A stretch of DNA of 64,000 nucleotides from DATHZQ01 sp963823505 (GTDB lineage Bacteria; Actinomycetota; Acidimicrobiia; Spongiisociales; UBA5794). This document shows positions 26,251-33,924 of this stretch, one piece after another (positions within the stretch are counted from its first letter, which is position 1; every line of letters begins with the position of its first letter). Location of the stretch: positions 1,426,001 through 1,490,000 of the forward strand of contig CAWGLY010000005.1 of the NCBI GenBank assembly GCA_963823505.1, read 5' to 3'. The translations under genes were made by a program, and so were the position numbers. The notes under the pieces were generated by a model. That model ran no database searches, was not told where the DNA came from, and was given only the letters and a program-made list of their open reading frames with translations.

Positions 26251-26271
26251 ACCCTCACGTAACGTGAGGGT
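26251..26271. promoter_or_regulatory. Perfect palindrome, likely TipA/MerR operator
   Basis: The arms ACCCTCACG and CGTGAGGGT are exact complements around TAA, ending 15 bp upstream of the tipA start at 26236. Size and position fit a MerR-type operator between -35 and -10 of the tipA promoter. Confidence 0.75.
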
Positions 26272-26303
26272 CAAGAGTGGGGTTGGGCACGCCGCAGGCG
26301 GCG

Positions 26304-26921
26304 TCACCGCCGCACGATCACCGCAAGGGGTGAGAGCTGGGCATAGCGAGGCGCATCGAGTTCGACGCGCTCGACCTCCCATCGATCATCGTCCTCGAAC
26401 ACGTCGACGTGCTTGCAGTTGTAGTAGATCAAGACCAAGCGGCGACCATCTCGTTGCTGGGCGGCCGCGACATCGGCGAACTCCGCCATCACCTCCCTGC
26501 CGAAGGGATTGAACAGGTAGAAGAGGGAGCCGTCGGCGGGGAAGTTGGCTACGACGTCCCCGGCAAGGATCTCAACGTTCGGGTACTTGGCGAGGCGTCG
26601 TGCGGCCCTGGCCGCGGCTTCGATATTGGACTCCACGCCGATGATGCGATTCCGGCACCCATGATGGATCCAGTGGTTGATGACCCGCCCGGTTGCGCAA
26701 CCGACATCCACCAACACGTCGTCCGGCCTGATCCGGCCGTCGAAGATCTTCGCGAGCACTGCGTAGTCGGAGTTGCGCGGCTTGAGGAGGGGACCGCCCG
26801 ATCCCGGCTTCAACGCAAGTACTGAGCCATACCGGAGGTCGAGGAGCGCGTTCGCCGCAGCTCGCTGCACCTGGTAGCGGAGGGTTCGAAACCGGTCGAC
26901 ACTATTCGGTGGGGCAGACAC
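26304..26921 (-). CDS. Class I SAM-dependent methyltransferase, unknown substrate
   Basis: The protein has 205 residues and a GTG start. The SAM site is VDVGCATGR (71-79), followed by IIGVESN (acidic motif II) and a YLFNPFGREV segment in the position of the catalytic loop. The NPFG motif resembles NPPF-type methyltransferases, but no specific family is recognised. An alternative start inside the first 40 residues is possible. The gene lies between a CPBP-family protein gene and tipA, all on the minus strand. Confidence 0.75.
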   Translation of the reverse strand: MSAPPNSVDRFRTLRYQVQRAAANALLDLRYGSVLALKPGSGGPLLKPRNSDYAVLAKIFDGRIRPDDVLVDVGCATGRVINHWIHHGCRNRIIGVESNIEAAARAARRLAKYPNVEILAGDVVANFPADGSLFYLFNPFGREVMAEFADVAAAQQRDGRRLVLIYYNCKHVDVFEDDDRWEVERVELDAPRYAQLSPLAVIVRR

Positions 26922-26945
26922 GAGACGAGATACTGGCAGATTCCG

Positions 26946-27713
26946 TCAGAAGATGTTGCTCAGGGTCCCGGTCCTGGCGAGCACGAGCACATCCATGGTC
27001 AGGGCCACGGCGATGTGCAGGAAGACGCCCGGAACAAAACTCTTCGAACGCAAGGCCATGACACCGAGGAACAGACCGGCAACGACTGCGGCCGTGGCCT
27101 CGGGCATGGGCTTGGCGAAGTGGATCATCGTGTACGGGACGGTCATGATCGGCACGGCCAGGTACCCCAGGCGGTGCGCCAGCCCGAACGTCATGAACCC
27201 GCGGAAGAAGGCCTCCACGCCGACGAACTGCAGGGCATATCCGATCTCGTAGACCCAGAAGCCGGTGCCGCCCTCCCCTGCGCGCTCGTAGAACGGGTAG
27301 AAGTCGAGGAACGACTCGAAGCTCGACACCCATATCAGGATGGGGAGCATCACCAGGTAGAAGGCGCCGTACACCGGCAAATGGGATGCGATGCCCCTGA
27401 TGCGGTAGCCGAAGTCGCCGGGTGGTCGCCGCAACACCCAGACGCCGATACCGAGAGGAATGAGTACTCGCCACAGCAACGATGACAGGCCCCACCACAT
27501 GTAGGCCGCCGCATCAGCCAGATCGGCAAATGCGCCGCTCCGCACCTCGCCGACCCACCCGATGAGGCCGGATCGAACGTAGAAACTCGGCCGCCCCCAA
27601 TACGAGAACACCAGCAGCAGCACCGTGGAGGCGATCAGCACGATCCACGTTTCCCGATCCCCCTCGGTGGGGATCAGATCTGCAGCCTCCCGGCGGAACC
27701 GCTCTCCAATCAC
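26946..27713 (-). CDS. CPBP-family intramembrane protease-like protein
   Basis: The protein has 255 residues, a GTG start and about six or seven membrane segments. The CPBP core is visible: VGVEAFFRGFM (164-174), TVPYTMIHFAKP (with His198), and the last helix GVFLHIAVALTMDVL. In characterised CPBP proteases the first motif is EExxxR; here the first Glu position is Val166, keeping Glu167 and Arg171. The family cleaves prenylated or other membrane substrates and in bacteria is often linked to bacteriocin immunity. Whether this variant is catalytic is uncertain. It diverges from the Ku gene. Confidence 0.8.
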   Translation of the reverse strand: MIGERFRREAADLIPTEGDRETWIVLIASTVLLLVFSYWGRPSFYVRSGLIGWVGEVRSGAFADLADAAAYMWWGLSSLLWRVLIPLGIGVWVLRRPPGDFGYRIRGIASHLPVYGAFYLVMLPILIWVSSFESFLDFYPFYERAGEGGTGFWVYEIGYALQFVGVEAFFRGFMTFGLAHRLGYLAVPIMTVPYTMIHFAKPMPEATAAVVAGLFLGVMALRSKSFVPGVFLHIAVALTMDVLVLARTGTLSNIF

Positions 27714-27795
27714 GGCGGCGAGTGTATGCGCTTCGACCGTTCCCCATCCCAGATGCGACGGCTATCGTTTTTCGCGAACCGTCGGAGGTAACACC

Positions 27796-28578
27796 ATGCG
27801 ACCTATCTGGAAGGGCGCCATCTCGTTTGGGTTGGTGACGATTCCGGTCGGCCTGTACTCGGCTACGGAAAACAAGCGGCCCAAGTTCCGTCAGCTCCGA
27901 GAGAGCGACCACAGCCCCATCAAGTACAAGCGCGTTGCGGAGACGGACGGCCAGGAGGTCCCGTACGAGAACATCGTGAAGGGCTATGAGATCGACAAGG
28001 GTCGCTACGTCGTGTTCACCTCCGACGAGCTCAGCGACGTCATGAAGGGCATCTCCGGCGGCATGGTCGACGTGATCCAGTTCGTCGACCAGTCCGAGAT
28101 CGATCCCATCTACTACCGATCCTCCTACTACCTGGCTCCTGAGAAGACCGGCGTCAAGGCCTACCGGATCCTCATGGACGCCCTCGAGCAGAAGAACATG
28201 GTCGGGATCGCCAAGGTCGCGATCCGCGAGCGTGACTACCTCGCCACCCTCCGTGCCGAAGAGGGCGTCATCATCATGGAAACCATGTACTGGCCCGATG
28301 AGATCCGGGAACCTCAGTTCGAGAGCCTCGAAGAGGATGTCGAGATTCGCGACGACGAGGTCAAGATGGCCCAGATGATCATCGACAACCTCACCGCCAC
28401 CTTCGACCCCTCTGCGTGGCACGACGCATCCCGCGAAGCCCTCGAGGTGGCAGCGCGGCAGAAGGTCGAAGGGCAAGAGATCGTCTCCCCGGAAGCCCCA
28501 CAACCGACCGGCGTGGTCGACCTCATGGAAGCACTCAAAGCCTCCGTCGAGGCGACAAAGGCGAAGAAGGCCGGATAG
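27796..28578 (+). CDS. ku: Non-homologous end-joining protein Ku
   Basis: This 260-residue bacterial Ku begins with MRPIWKGAISFGLVTIPVGLY after a strong ribosome site (CGGAGGTAACACC). The ring-forming core is complete, with HSPIKYKRVAETDGQEVPYE and FVDQSEIDPIYY. The C-terminal extension is short and ends in a Lys/Ala tail. The homodimer binds double-strand ends and recruits a ligase. A ligase gene sits convergently just downstream, so the pair is a compact two-gene NHEJ unit. Confidence 0.95.
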   Translation: MRPIWKGAISFGLVTIPVGLYSATENKRPKFRQLRESDHSPIKYKRVAETDGQEVPYENIVKGYEIDKGRYVVFTSDELSDVMKGISGGMVDVIQFVDQSEIDPIYYRSSYYLAPEKTGVKAYRILMDALEQKNMVGIAKVAIRERDYLATLRAEEGVIIMETMYWPDEIREPQFESLEEDVEIRDDEVKMAQMIIDNLTATFDPSAWHDASREALEVAARQKVEGQEIVSPEAPQPTGVVDLMEALKASVEATKAKKAG

Positions 28579-28672
28579 CGCTGCGCCACCTCGCGGGCCC
28601 ATTCTTTCCCCTCCCTCGCATCTGGACCCGGAGGCTCGATCCGCCCCCCGGAGCTGCGAAGCACCTCCCAAG

Positions 28673-28687
28673 GAACCCGAAGGGTTC
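28673..28687. terminator. Short hairpin between convergent ku and ligase genes
   Basis: GAACCC (28673-28678) and GGGTTC (28682-28687) form a 6 bp stem with a GAA loop in the 129 bp convergent gap. There is no clear T-run, so a terminator role is tentative. Confidence 0.3.
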
Positions 28688-28707
28688 TGCAAGACCGCAA
28701 AGCGGGG

Positions 28708-29640
28708 TCAGCCTGGGGCTTGCGGGCCTTCCTTGTCCCATGTGATGCTCTCGATGGCGTCGTCGGTGAAGCCTTTGAAGGAAGGAGCCCGGAGCCTGCC
28801 GGCGCTGGTCCACTCCTTGTACTGCACCACCGCGACGAGGCTCGGATCGACCCAGGTCAGGTTGCGGGGCATCTCGCCGGTGTCGACGAACGGCGGCTCA
28901 GCGACGACCATCTGACCGAGGGCGGCTCTCACGGCACGGAGGTCGGCGTCGGAGAAGCCGGTCCCGACTGCCCCCACCCACCGCAGACCCTCCGCCGTCC
29001 ACAGCCCGAGCATCAGCGATCCGAACGTGCCGGTCCGGCCGCCTTCGCCTTGGGAGAAGCCGCCGACGATGGCGCGCATCGTCCGGAACGCAGTGATCTT
29101 CCGCCAATCCGCGGATCGCATTCCCGGGCGGTAGATGCTGTCGAGGCGCTTGGCGACGATGCCCTCGATCCCACGCTCGCGAACGAACGCCCACAACGCA
29201 CCGGGGTCTTCGTCGACCGGCTCTGATCGAACCAGCGGTTGTGGCAAGTCGAGCTGAGATAGCCGGCGCCTGCGCTCGATCCACGGCTTCTCCAGAATCG
29301 GCTCGCCATCGAAGAGGACGTCGAACACGACGTAGCTGATCCCTACGAGATCTTGCACGTGTGCCCTGCCGGCCACGACGACATTCATACGCTGCTGCAG
29401 CCTTTCGAACGAGGGCCGCCCGGCCGCATCGAGGGCGACAACTTCGCCGTCGAGAATCATGGGCCGCTGCGGGCGGAACCTCAGCAGCTCGGGGTACTTG
29501 CCCGTCGCATCGTTCCCCGCTCTGCTGCGCAAGCGAACACGTTCGCCGTCGTACGACAACATGGTGCGCACACCGTCCCACTTGAGCTCGAAACCCCACG
29601 CCGCATCGGTGAACGGCTGTGGCCAGCGGACCGCGACCAT
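28708..29640 (-). CDS. ATP-dependent DNA ligase (LigD ligase-domain/LigC type)
   Basis: The protein has 310 residues. The nucleotidyl-transfer lysine is Lys20 in ELKWDGVR (KxDG). LDGEVVALD (63-71), EGIVAKR (159-165) and DWRKI (178-182) are the conserved ligase motifs, followed by an OB-fold. There is no polymerase or phosphoesterase domain, so it is a stand-alone ligase, the minimal partner for Ku. The start is uncertain: the ATG at 29640 lies within a stretch (TLPEYEPMVAV) usually preceded by a few more residues, but no good upstream start exists after the yqeY stop at 29667. Confidence 0.9.
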   Translation of the reverse strand: MVAVRWPQPFTDAAWGFELKWDGVRTMLSYDGERVRLRSRAGNDATGKYPELLRFRPQRPMILDGEVVALDAAGRPSFERLQQRMNVVVAGRAHVQDLVGISYVVFDVLFDGEPILEKPWIERRRRLSQLDLPQPLVRSEPVDEDPGALWAFVRERGIEGIVAKRLDSIYRPGMRSADWRKITAFRTMRAIVGGFSQGEGGRTGTFGSLMLGLWTAEGLRWVGAVGTGFSDADLRAVRAALGQMVVAEPPFVDTGEMPRNLTWVDPSLVAVVQYKEWTSAGRLRAPSFKGFTDDAIESITWDKEGPQAPG

Positions 29641-29666
29641 CGGCTCATATTCGGGAAGGGTGATGG

Positions 29667-30125
29667 CTATGCGCCGAGCTCCTCACGGACCAGGCGGTTG
29701 ACCATCGCCCCGTCGAGACCTTTGGTGGACTTCATCACATGACCGATGACGCGGCCCACCATCTTGGGGTCATCGGCCTTCAACTCGGCGACGGCATACT
29801 TGACGAGCACCCGCGTTTCCTCTTCGGTGGTGCCTCCCCGAGGAATCCACTGGGCGAGGTACTGGATCTCGTACGCAAGTTGGTCGGCACGCTCTTGGCC
29901 TCGCTCACCCGCGGCCTCGAATTCGCGGCGTGCCTTGTCCATCTTCTTCACATACGCCACGATCGTCTCGAGGTAGAGCTGATCATCGACCTCGCCCTCG
30001 AAGCCCGGCGCCGACTTGGCGACCGACACTTCCGTCTCCACCTGTCGGATCACGTTGATTCGAGCCTTGTCACGGGCCCGCATCGCCTCCTCGAGCTCAC
30101 GACGAAGCTCTTGCTGGACGCTCAT
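29667..30125 (-). CDS. GatB/YqeY domain protein
   Basis: The protein has 152 residues. It consists of the helical YqeY domain, the module fused to the C-terminus of GatB in tRNA amidotransferases, here stand-alone. The N-terminal half is charged and helical; the second half has IQYLAQWIPRG and GRVIGHVMKSTKG, typical of the family. A role in tRNA-related quality control is suspected but not established. The ATG at 30125 follows AGGAGGCAGCCCG, an ideal ribosome site, so the extra seven upstream residues were left out. Confidence 0.88.
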   Translation of the reverse strand: MSVQQELRRELEEAMRARDKARINVIRQVETEVSVAKSAPGFEGEVDDQLYLETIVAYVKKMDKARREFEAAGERGQERADQLAYEIQYLAQWIPRGGTTEEETRVLVKYAVAELKADDPKMVGRVIGHVMKSTKGLDGAMVNRLVREELGA

Positions 30126-30397
30126 CGGGCTGCCTCCTGTTAACAAACGCCAAGTGGCGCCATACTACGTTGTTCGTACTCGTCGGTCGACGGCCGGCTT
30201 CGCCGACCGCACCGATCTCCCCACATTCAACCAGCAGTCTGGGTCGTTCGACTCAAATGTCCGGAAAAATCGCTTGCCCAGGCAACCGTAAAGGTTTACA
30301 GTCGCTCCCGGAGCCGTTCAACGGCTCTTCTTTCGGAACTAGCTTGTGAAGACCTTCACATTCACCACCGCCCCCCACTGATGAAGGAGCCGAGGCC

Positions 30398-30670
30398 ATG
30401 CTGACCCTCACCGACTGGCGAGAGCTCTCCGCCTGTCGCGATACCGATCCCGACCTGTTCTTTCCGATCGGCACAACGGGTCCAGCCGTAGCTCAGATCG
30501 AGAAGGCGACCGCAATCTGCGGCCAGTGCTCCGTCCAGGAGGCCTGCCTGCAGTACGCCCTCGAGACGAACCAGGAGGCGGGCATCTGGGGTGGCTATGC
30601 CGAGGACGATCGCAGGCGCCTTCGCAAGCGCTGGCTCGCCGAGCGCCGCCGCCAGCGCCAGGCCAGCTGA
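30398..30670 (+). CDS. WhiB-like iron-sulfur transcription factor
   Basis: The Wbl protein has 90 residues. The four cluster cysteines are Cys13, Cys41, Cys44 and Cys50 (ICGQCSVQEAC). They are followed by the turn GIWGGY (62-67) and a basic C-terminus (DRRRLRKRW...RRRQRQ) that touches DNA. Wbl proteins are found almost only in Actinobacteria and their phages and partner with sigma factor SigA to respond to redox or NO. Among the family the short basic tail and GIWGG resemble WhiB1/WhiB2-like members, but I cannot assign a subclass. The ribosome site GAAGGAG precedes the ATG. A strong terminator hairpin follows. Confidence 0.93.
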   Translation: MLTLTDWRELSACRDTDPDLFFPIGTTGPAVAQIEKATAICGQCSVQEACLQYALETNQEAGIWGGYAEDDRRRLRKRWLAERRRQRQAS

Positions 30671-30697
30671 GCCGAATCGTCCCGCCCCACTCTTCGA

Positions 30698-30728
30698 TGA
30701 GGCCCCGACCGTCATGGTCGGGGCCTCA
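30698..30728 (+). terminator. Intrinsic terminator after whiB
   Basis: A perfect 13 bp stem, TGAGGCCCCGACC paired with GGTCGGGGCCTCA, has the 5-base loop GTCAT and is followed by GTTCTTCC. It lies 28 bp after the whiB stop. Confidence 0.85.
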
Positions 30729-30821
30729 GTTCTTCCTGGGGGCAGACTGAGGCGTCTCGTCCTGGGGCCAGACTGAGGGTTGTCCTCGGTGCGAAGCGGG
30801 ACGAGATCGAGATCTTGCCGG

Positions 30822-31055
30822 TCAGCCGCCGAAGCCGATTCCCGTCCGCAGGGCTTCGCCCTCGATCTCGACGAATGCGACCTTGTCGGCTACGACGCCG
30901 TAGCTGTGGCCCCGCGTATCGGTCAGCCACACCATCGGCTGGTCGCCGGTGACGATGTCTTCGATGGCCTTGCGGAGCTCGCTCGCATCCTCGACCTCGA
31001 ACTCGAGCTCGCGGACGCCCTCGAGCCCGATCCTGACCTTGGTGGTGTCACTCAT
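30822..31055 (-). CDS. DUF3107 family small protein
   Basis: This 77-residue acidic protein begins MSDTTKVRIGLEGVREL, has a central ELRKAIEDIV helix and ends GFGG. It has the size and pattern of the actinobacterial DUF3107 family, whose function is unknown to me. The ATG at 31055 was preferred; the frame stays open upstream but overlaps the mrp 3' end with non-family sequence. It lies 19 bp downstream of mrp on the same strand and is probably co-transcribed. Confidence 0.82.
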   Translation of the reverse strand: MSDTTKVRIGLEGVRELEFEVEDASELRKAIEDIVTGDQPMVWLTDTRGHSYGVVADKVAFVEIEGEALRTGIGFGG

Positions 31056-31074
31056 GCCGTATGCCTCCGATGAC

Positions 31075-32178
31075 TCAACTGATGACCAATTCGGGGTGGG
31101 TGCGCACCCGTGGCTTACGGGCCTCCACCTCGGCGGCGAGTGATTCGAAGGCCGTCGCCGCATCTCCCCCGGGATCTGCGATGGTAGCCGGTAGGCCGCG
31201 ATCGGCCCCTTCGCGTATCGCAGGGACCAGCGGTATCCGCCCCAACAATGGGACCTCGAGCTCGTCCGCCAGTACCTGACCGCCGCCCTCACCAAAGATC
31301 GGGTAGCGCTTGCCATCATCGCCCGTGAACCACGACATGTTCTCGACGACGCCCATCACATCCTGGTTGACCTTGCGAGCCATGAGGCCGGCACGCTTGG
31401 CGACCCGCTGCGCCGTGATCTGCGGTGTCGTGACCACGATGGCTTGGGCCCTGGGCAGGAACTGCGACATGGAGATGGCGATGTCGCCCGTGCCGGGAGG
31501 CATGTCGATCAGGAGGTAGTCCGGGTCACCCCAATGCACGTCTGCGAGGAACTGCTCGAGTGCCTTGTGGAGCATGGGTCCCCGCCAGATGACGGCCTGG
31601 TCGGGTTTCACGAAGTAGTCCATCGACATCACCCTGACGCCGTGCATCTCGGGCGGGAGAAGGGTCTCGTCGATGACGGTTGGCGCCCGGTCCACTCCGA
31701 GCATCTTGGGTATGGAGAAACCCCACACGTCGGCGTCGATGATGCCGACCGTCTTGCCGAGGCGGGCAAGGGACACTCCCAAGTTGGCGGTGACAGAAGA
31801 CTTGCCCACACCACCCTTGCCCGAGGCAATGGCGATGACCCTCGTCCGGCTCCCGGAGCCGCCGATGGTGATCTCCCTGGTGGGGGCACCGCGCACGTCG
31901 GCAACGAGCTGCGATCGCTCCGCGTCGGTCATGTGGGTGAACTGCACGTCCACGGCGCTCACCCCTGAGACCGACATTGCAGCCGCAGTCACATCGGTCG
32001 TCAGCTTGTCCTTCAGGGGGCACCCAGGGATGGTCAGGGCAACCAACACCCGAACCGTGCCCTCCGCATCGACATCGAGCTCGCGCAGCATGTTCAGATC
32101 GGCCAGCGTGCGATGGATCTCGGGATCCTCCACTTTGCCGATCGCAGCCCTCACGGCCTCGATATCGATGGTGCTCAT
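31075..32178 (-). CDS. mrp: Mrp/NBP35-type Fe-S cluster carrier ATPase
   Basis: The protein has 367 residues. An N-terminal DUF59/MIP18-like domain (about 1-95, with KVEDPEIHRTLADLNM) is followed by a P-loop domain with the deviant Walker A SGKGGVGKSS (119-128) and PPGTGD. The family binds a bridging [4Fe-4S] cluster through a CxxC in the C-terminal part and passes it to apo-proteins. In this sequence the equivalent stretch reads ENMSWFTGDDGKRYPIFGEG and contains no cysteine, so cluster binding must differ. It is divergent from a regulator with Fe-S-type cysteines. Confidence 0.9.
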   Translation of the reverse strand: MSTIDIEAVRAAIGKVEDPEIHRTLADLNMLRELDVDAEGTVRVLVALTIPGCPLKDKLTTDVTAAAMSVSGVSAVDVQFTHMTDAERSQLVADVRGAPTREITIGGSGSRTRVIAIASGKGGVGKSSVTANLGVSLARLGKTVGIIDADVWGFSIPKMLGVDRAPTVIDETLLPPEMHGVRVMSMDYFVKPDQAVIWRGPMLHKALEQFLADVHWGDPDYLLIDMPPGTGDIAISMSQFLPRAQAIVVTTPQITAQRVAKRAGLMARKVNQDVMGVVENMSWFTGDDGKRYPIFGEGGGQVLADELEVPLLGRIPLVPAIREGADRGLPATIADPGGDAATAFESLAAEVEARKPRVRTHPELVIS

Positions 32179-32193
32179 GATGGTTTCATACTC

Positions 32194-32224
32194 CTATCCG
32201 GATAGTGAATAGAAACTATAGTGA
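32194..32224. promoter_or_regulatory. Divergent mrp/regulator operator region
   Basis: A perfect 12 bp palindrome CTATCCGGATAG (32194-32205) lies 16 bp upstream of mrp. The heptamer ATAGTGA occurs twice (32202-32208 and 32218-32224), 16 bp apart. Located between two divergent genes, this is the probable operator for the adjacent HTH regulator. Confidence 0.6.
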
Positions 32225-32254
32225 GGACCGTATCCCTCCAATTCTGGGGCTTGG

Positions 32255-32950
32255 ATGAACACCCACACCTTCGATCAACAGGTTGGCGCTCTCGCCGCTT
32301 CCCTCGGTGACACCACACGGCGGGGGATCTACATCGCCGTGCGGGAGGCGCCCGAACCGGTGACGGTGTCGCACATCGCGTCTTCTTTTGACCTCCACCC
32401 CAATGTGGCGAGGCACCATCTCGACCGCCTCGTCACGGACGGGTGGCTGCAGGTCACCCATCGCCGCCGCACCGACAGGCGTGGCCCAGGCGCCGGCCGC
32501 CCCGCCAAGCACTACGAGCCCACCAGCCAGGAAGTCTCGGTGCAGTTCCCCGCCCGCCGATACGACCTCCTTGCCGAGCTGCTGGTCAGGACATTGGAAC
32601 GGGTCGCACCCGACGACGCACCGCGCATCGCCGAGGAGATCGGCCGCGAATACGGCACGGAGCTCGCCCGCGAGATCGGGCTTCCGGAGGACAGCGGGTT
32701 CGAGACAGCCGTCCACGCAGTCGCCCGCACGATGATGGGCATGGGCTTCGACACCGAGGCGCAGCCAGGAGCCAGGACCCTGCTGACCCGGTCCTGCCCT
32801 TTCGGTGAGACCGCAACCAACCACCCGGAGATCGTCTGCAAGCTCGACCAGGGCATCGTGCGCGGCCTCCTGGCGGCAAGTCGCCAGACGGCCGACGTGC
32901 TGGTGACACCACATCTCACATCAGACCAGGACTGCGTTACCGACGTCTGA
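32255..32950 (+). CDS. HTH regulator with Fe-S-type cysteines (SufR-like)
   Basis: The protein has 231 residues. A winged helix-turn-helix of ArsR/DeoR type (about 10-75) has SLGDTTRRGIY and HPNVARHHLDRLVTDGWL. The C-terminal part has Cys181 (SCPFGE), Cys195 (EIVCKLDQG) and Cys227. The CPF...HPE.VC pattern is that of SufR-like regulators that hold an iron-sulfur cluster and repress cluster-assembly genes when holo. It is transcribed divergently from mrp across a palindrome, which supports a role in Fe-S homeostasis. I infer the cluster from cysteine placement only. Confidence 0.82.
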   Translation: MNTHTFDQQVGALAASLGDTTRRGIYIAVREAPEPVTVSHIASSFDLHPNVARHHLDRLVTDGWLQVTHRRRTDRRGPGAGRPAKHYEPTSQEVSVQFPARRYDLLAELLVRTLERVAPDDAPRIAEEIGREYGTELAREIGLPEDSGFETAVHAVARTMMGMGFDTEAQPGARTLLTRSCPFGETATNHPEIVCKLDQGIVRGLLAASRQTADVLVTPHLTSDQDCVTDV

Positions 32951-32971
32951 CGGCCATGCGGACCGGCACCG

Positions 32972-33011
32972 CCTCGACGTGTTGGCCCCTCGACGTGTTG
33001 GCCCCTCGACG
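32972..33011. repeat. 16-bp direct repeat, two and a half copies
   Basis: CCTCGACGTGTTGGCC starts at 32972, recurs at 32988, and a partial third copy begins at 33004. The repeat lies in the 210 bp gap after the regulator gene. Confidence 0.85.
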
Positions 33012-33160
33012 TGCCGATATGTGCGGGCTACTCGATCTGCGCTTCATTGGAACGACGGGAGTGGTTCATCCAGCGCTGGGGCACGATGTATCCGGCCGAG
33101 TGTCTGGCCACCGCAGAGGCGACAGCGAAGGACGCTGCATACTCCTGTGGGGCGATTGGA

Positions 33161-33634
33161 TCAGAACTCGATGAACACCCGGTTGTTTCTGACGATCAGC
33201 CACAGCAGGAGGAGGAGGATGACAGAGACGGCTCCACCGATGATCGTCCCATAGATGTCTTTCCAGTCGAAGACGCCTTTGGGTAGGTAGGGCTGCACGA
33301 TTTCGTAGAGGATGTAGCCGGCAACCACGAACACAATGACGTTGAAGGCTTTCTTCTTCTGCGAGTTCAGGATCGCCAGCGAAAAGAAGATCTGCACGAC
33401 GATCCCGCCCAGGTTGCCCATGCTGTCGGCAATCCCGTAATCGTTGATCCCGTTCCTGTAGATGTACGGCCGGTAGACGGACCTGCCAACCTCGGTCAGG
33501 AGAAAGGCGACGACGGCAGCCATGGCGTAGAGCAGGCGGAGCAAGTCGATGGTCCGGAATGCTTCCCGGTCCGTGAACAAGAGACCGATGGATCTTGGTT
33601 CTGTCACAGCACTCCGCGATTGCCCCTCTGACAT
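33161..33634 (-). CDS. Four-helix membrane protein of unknown function
   Basis: The protein has 157 residues with hydrophobic segments near 30-48, 75-92, 98-115 and 132-152. Between them is the polar, Tyr/Arg-rich loop RSVYRPYIYRNGINDYG, followed by GVFDWKDIYGTIIGG before the last helix. The DIYGTIIGG element recalls VanZ-like proteins but is not enough to call. The ATG at 33634 is preceded by AGGAGG at 8 nt and was preferred over the one seven codons upstream. It stands alone, without close neighbours. Confidence 0.7.
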   Translation of the reverse strand: MSEGQSRSAVTEPRSIGLLFTDREAFRTIDLLRLLYAMAAVVAFLLTEVGRSVYRPYIYRNGINDYGIADSMGNLGGIVVQIFFSLAILNSQKKKAFNVIVFVVAGYILYEIVQPYLPKGVFDWKDIYGTIIGGAVSVILLLLLWLIVRNNRVFIEF

Positions 33635-33924
33635 CGGGGCTTCCTCCTGCACTGTGGCTAGTCAAACCGCCCCAGGGCGGGAAGGCAAGAAGCGGAAGGC
33701 CGGACAACCCCTTCATGCACCGGGTTTCCGCACGGGTCGGCCACACGTGCGAGCGTCTGCTAATGGCGACATCGCTCACCCAACCGCCCAGGAGCCGCAC
33801 AAGATCACCGGCGTGTCATGCACTCTGCGTGGCACAGAATTCGCGAGCTCCAGTGGCGCCACCGCCTCCTGTGCCAGCGTCCTCTTCCTTGAGCCGGACG
33901 TGCCGACGATGACGATGCGACGCA
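33635..33924. other. Intergenic, no feature recognised
   Basis: These 290 bp lie between two minus-strand genes. Open frames on both strands lack protein-like composition. It presumably holds the promoter of the membrane protein gene. Confidence 0.4.
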
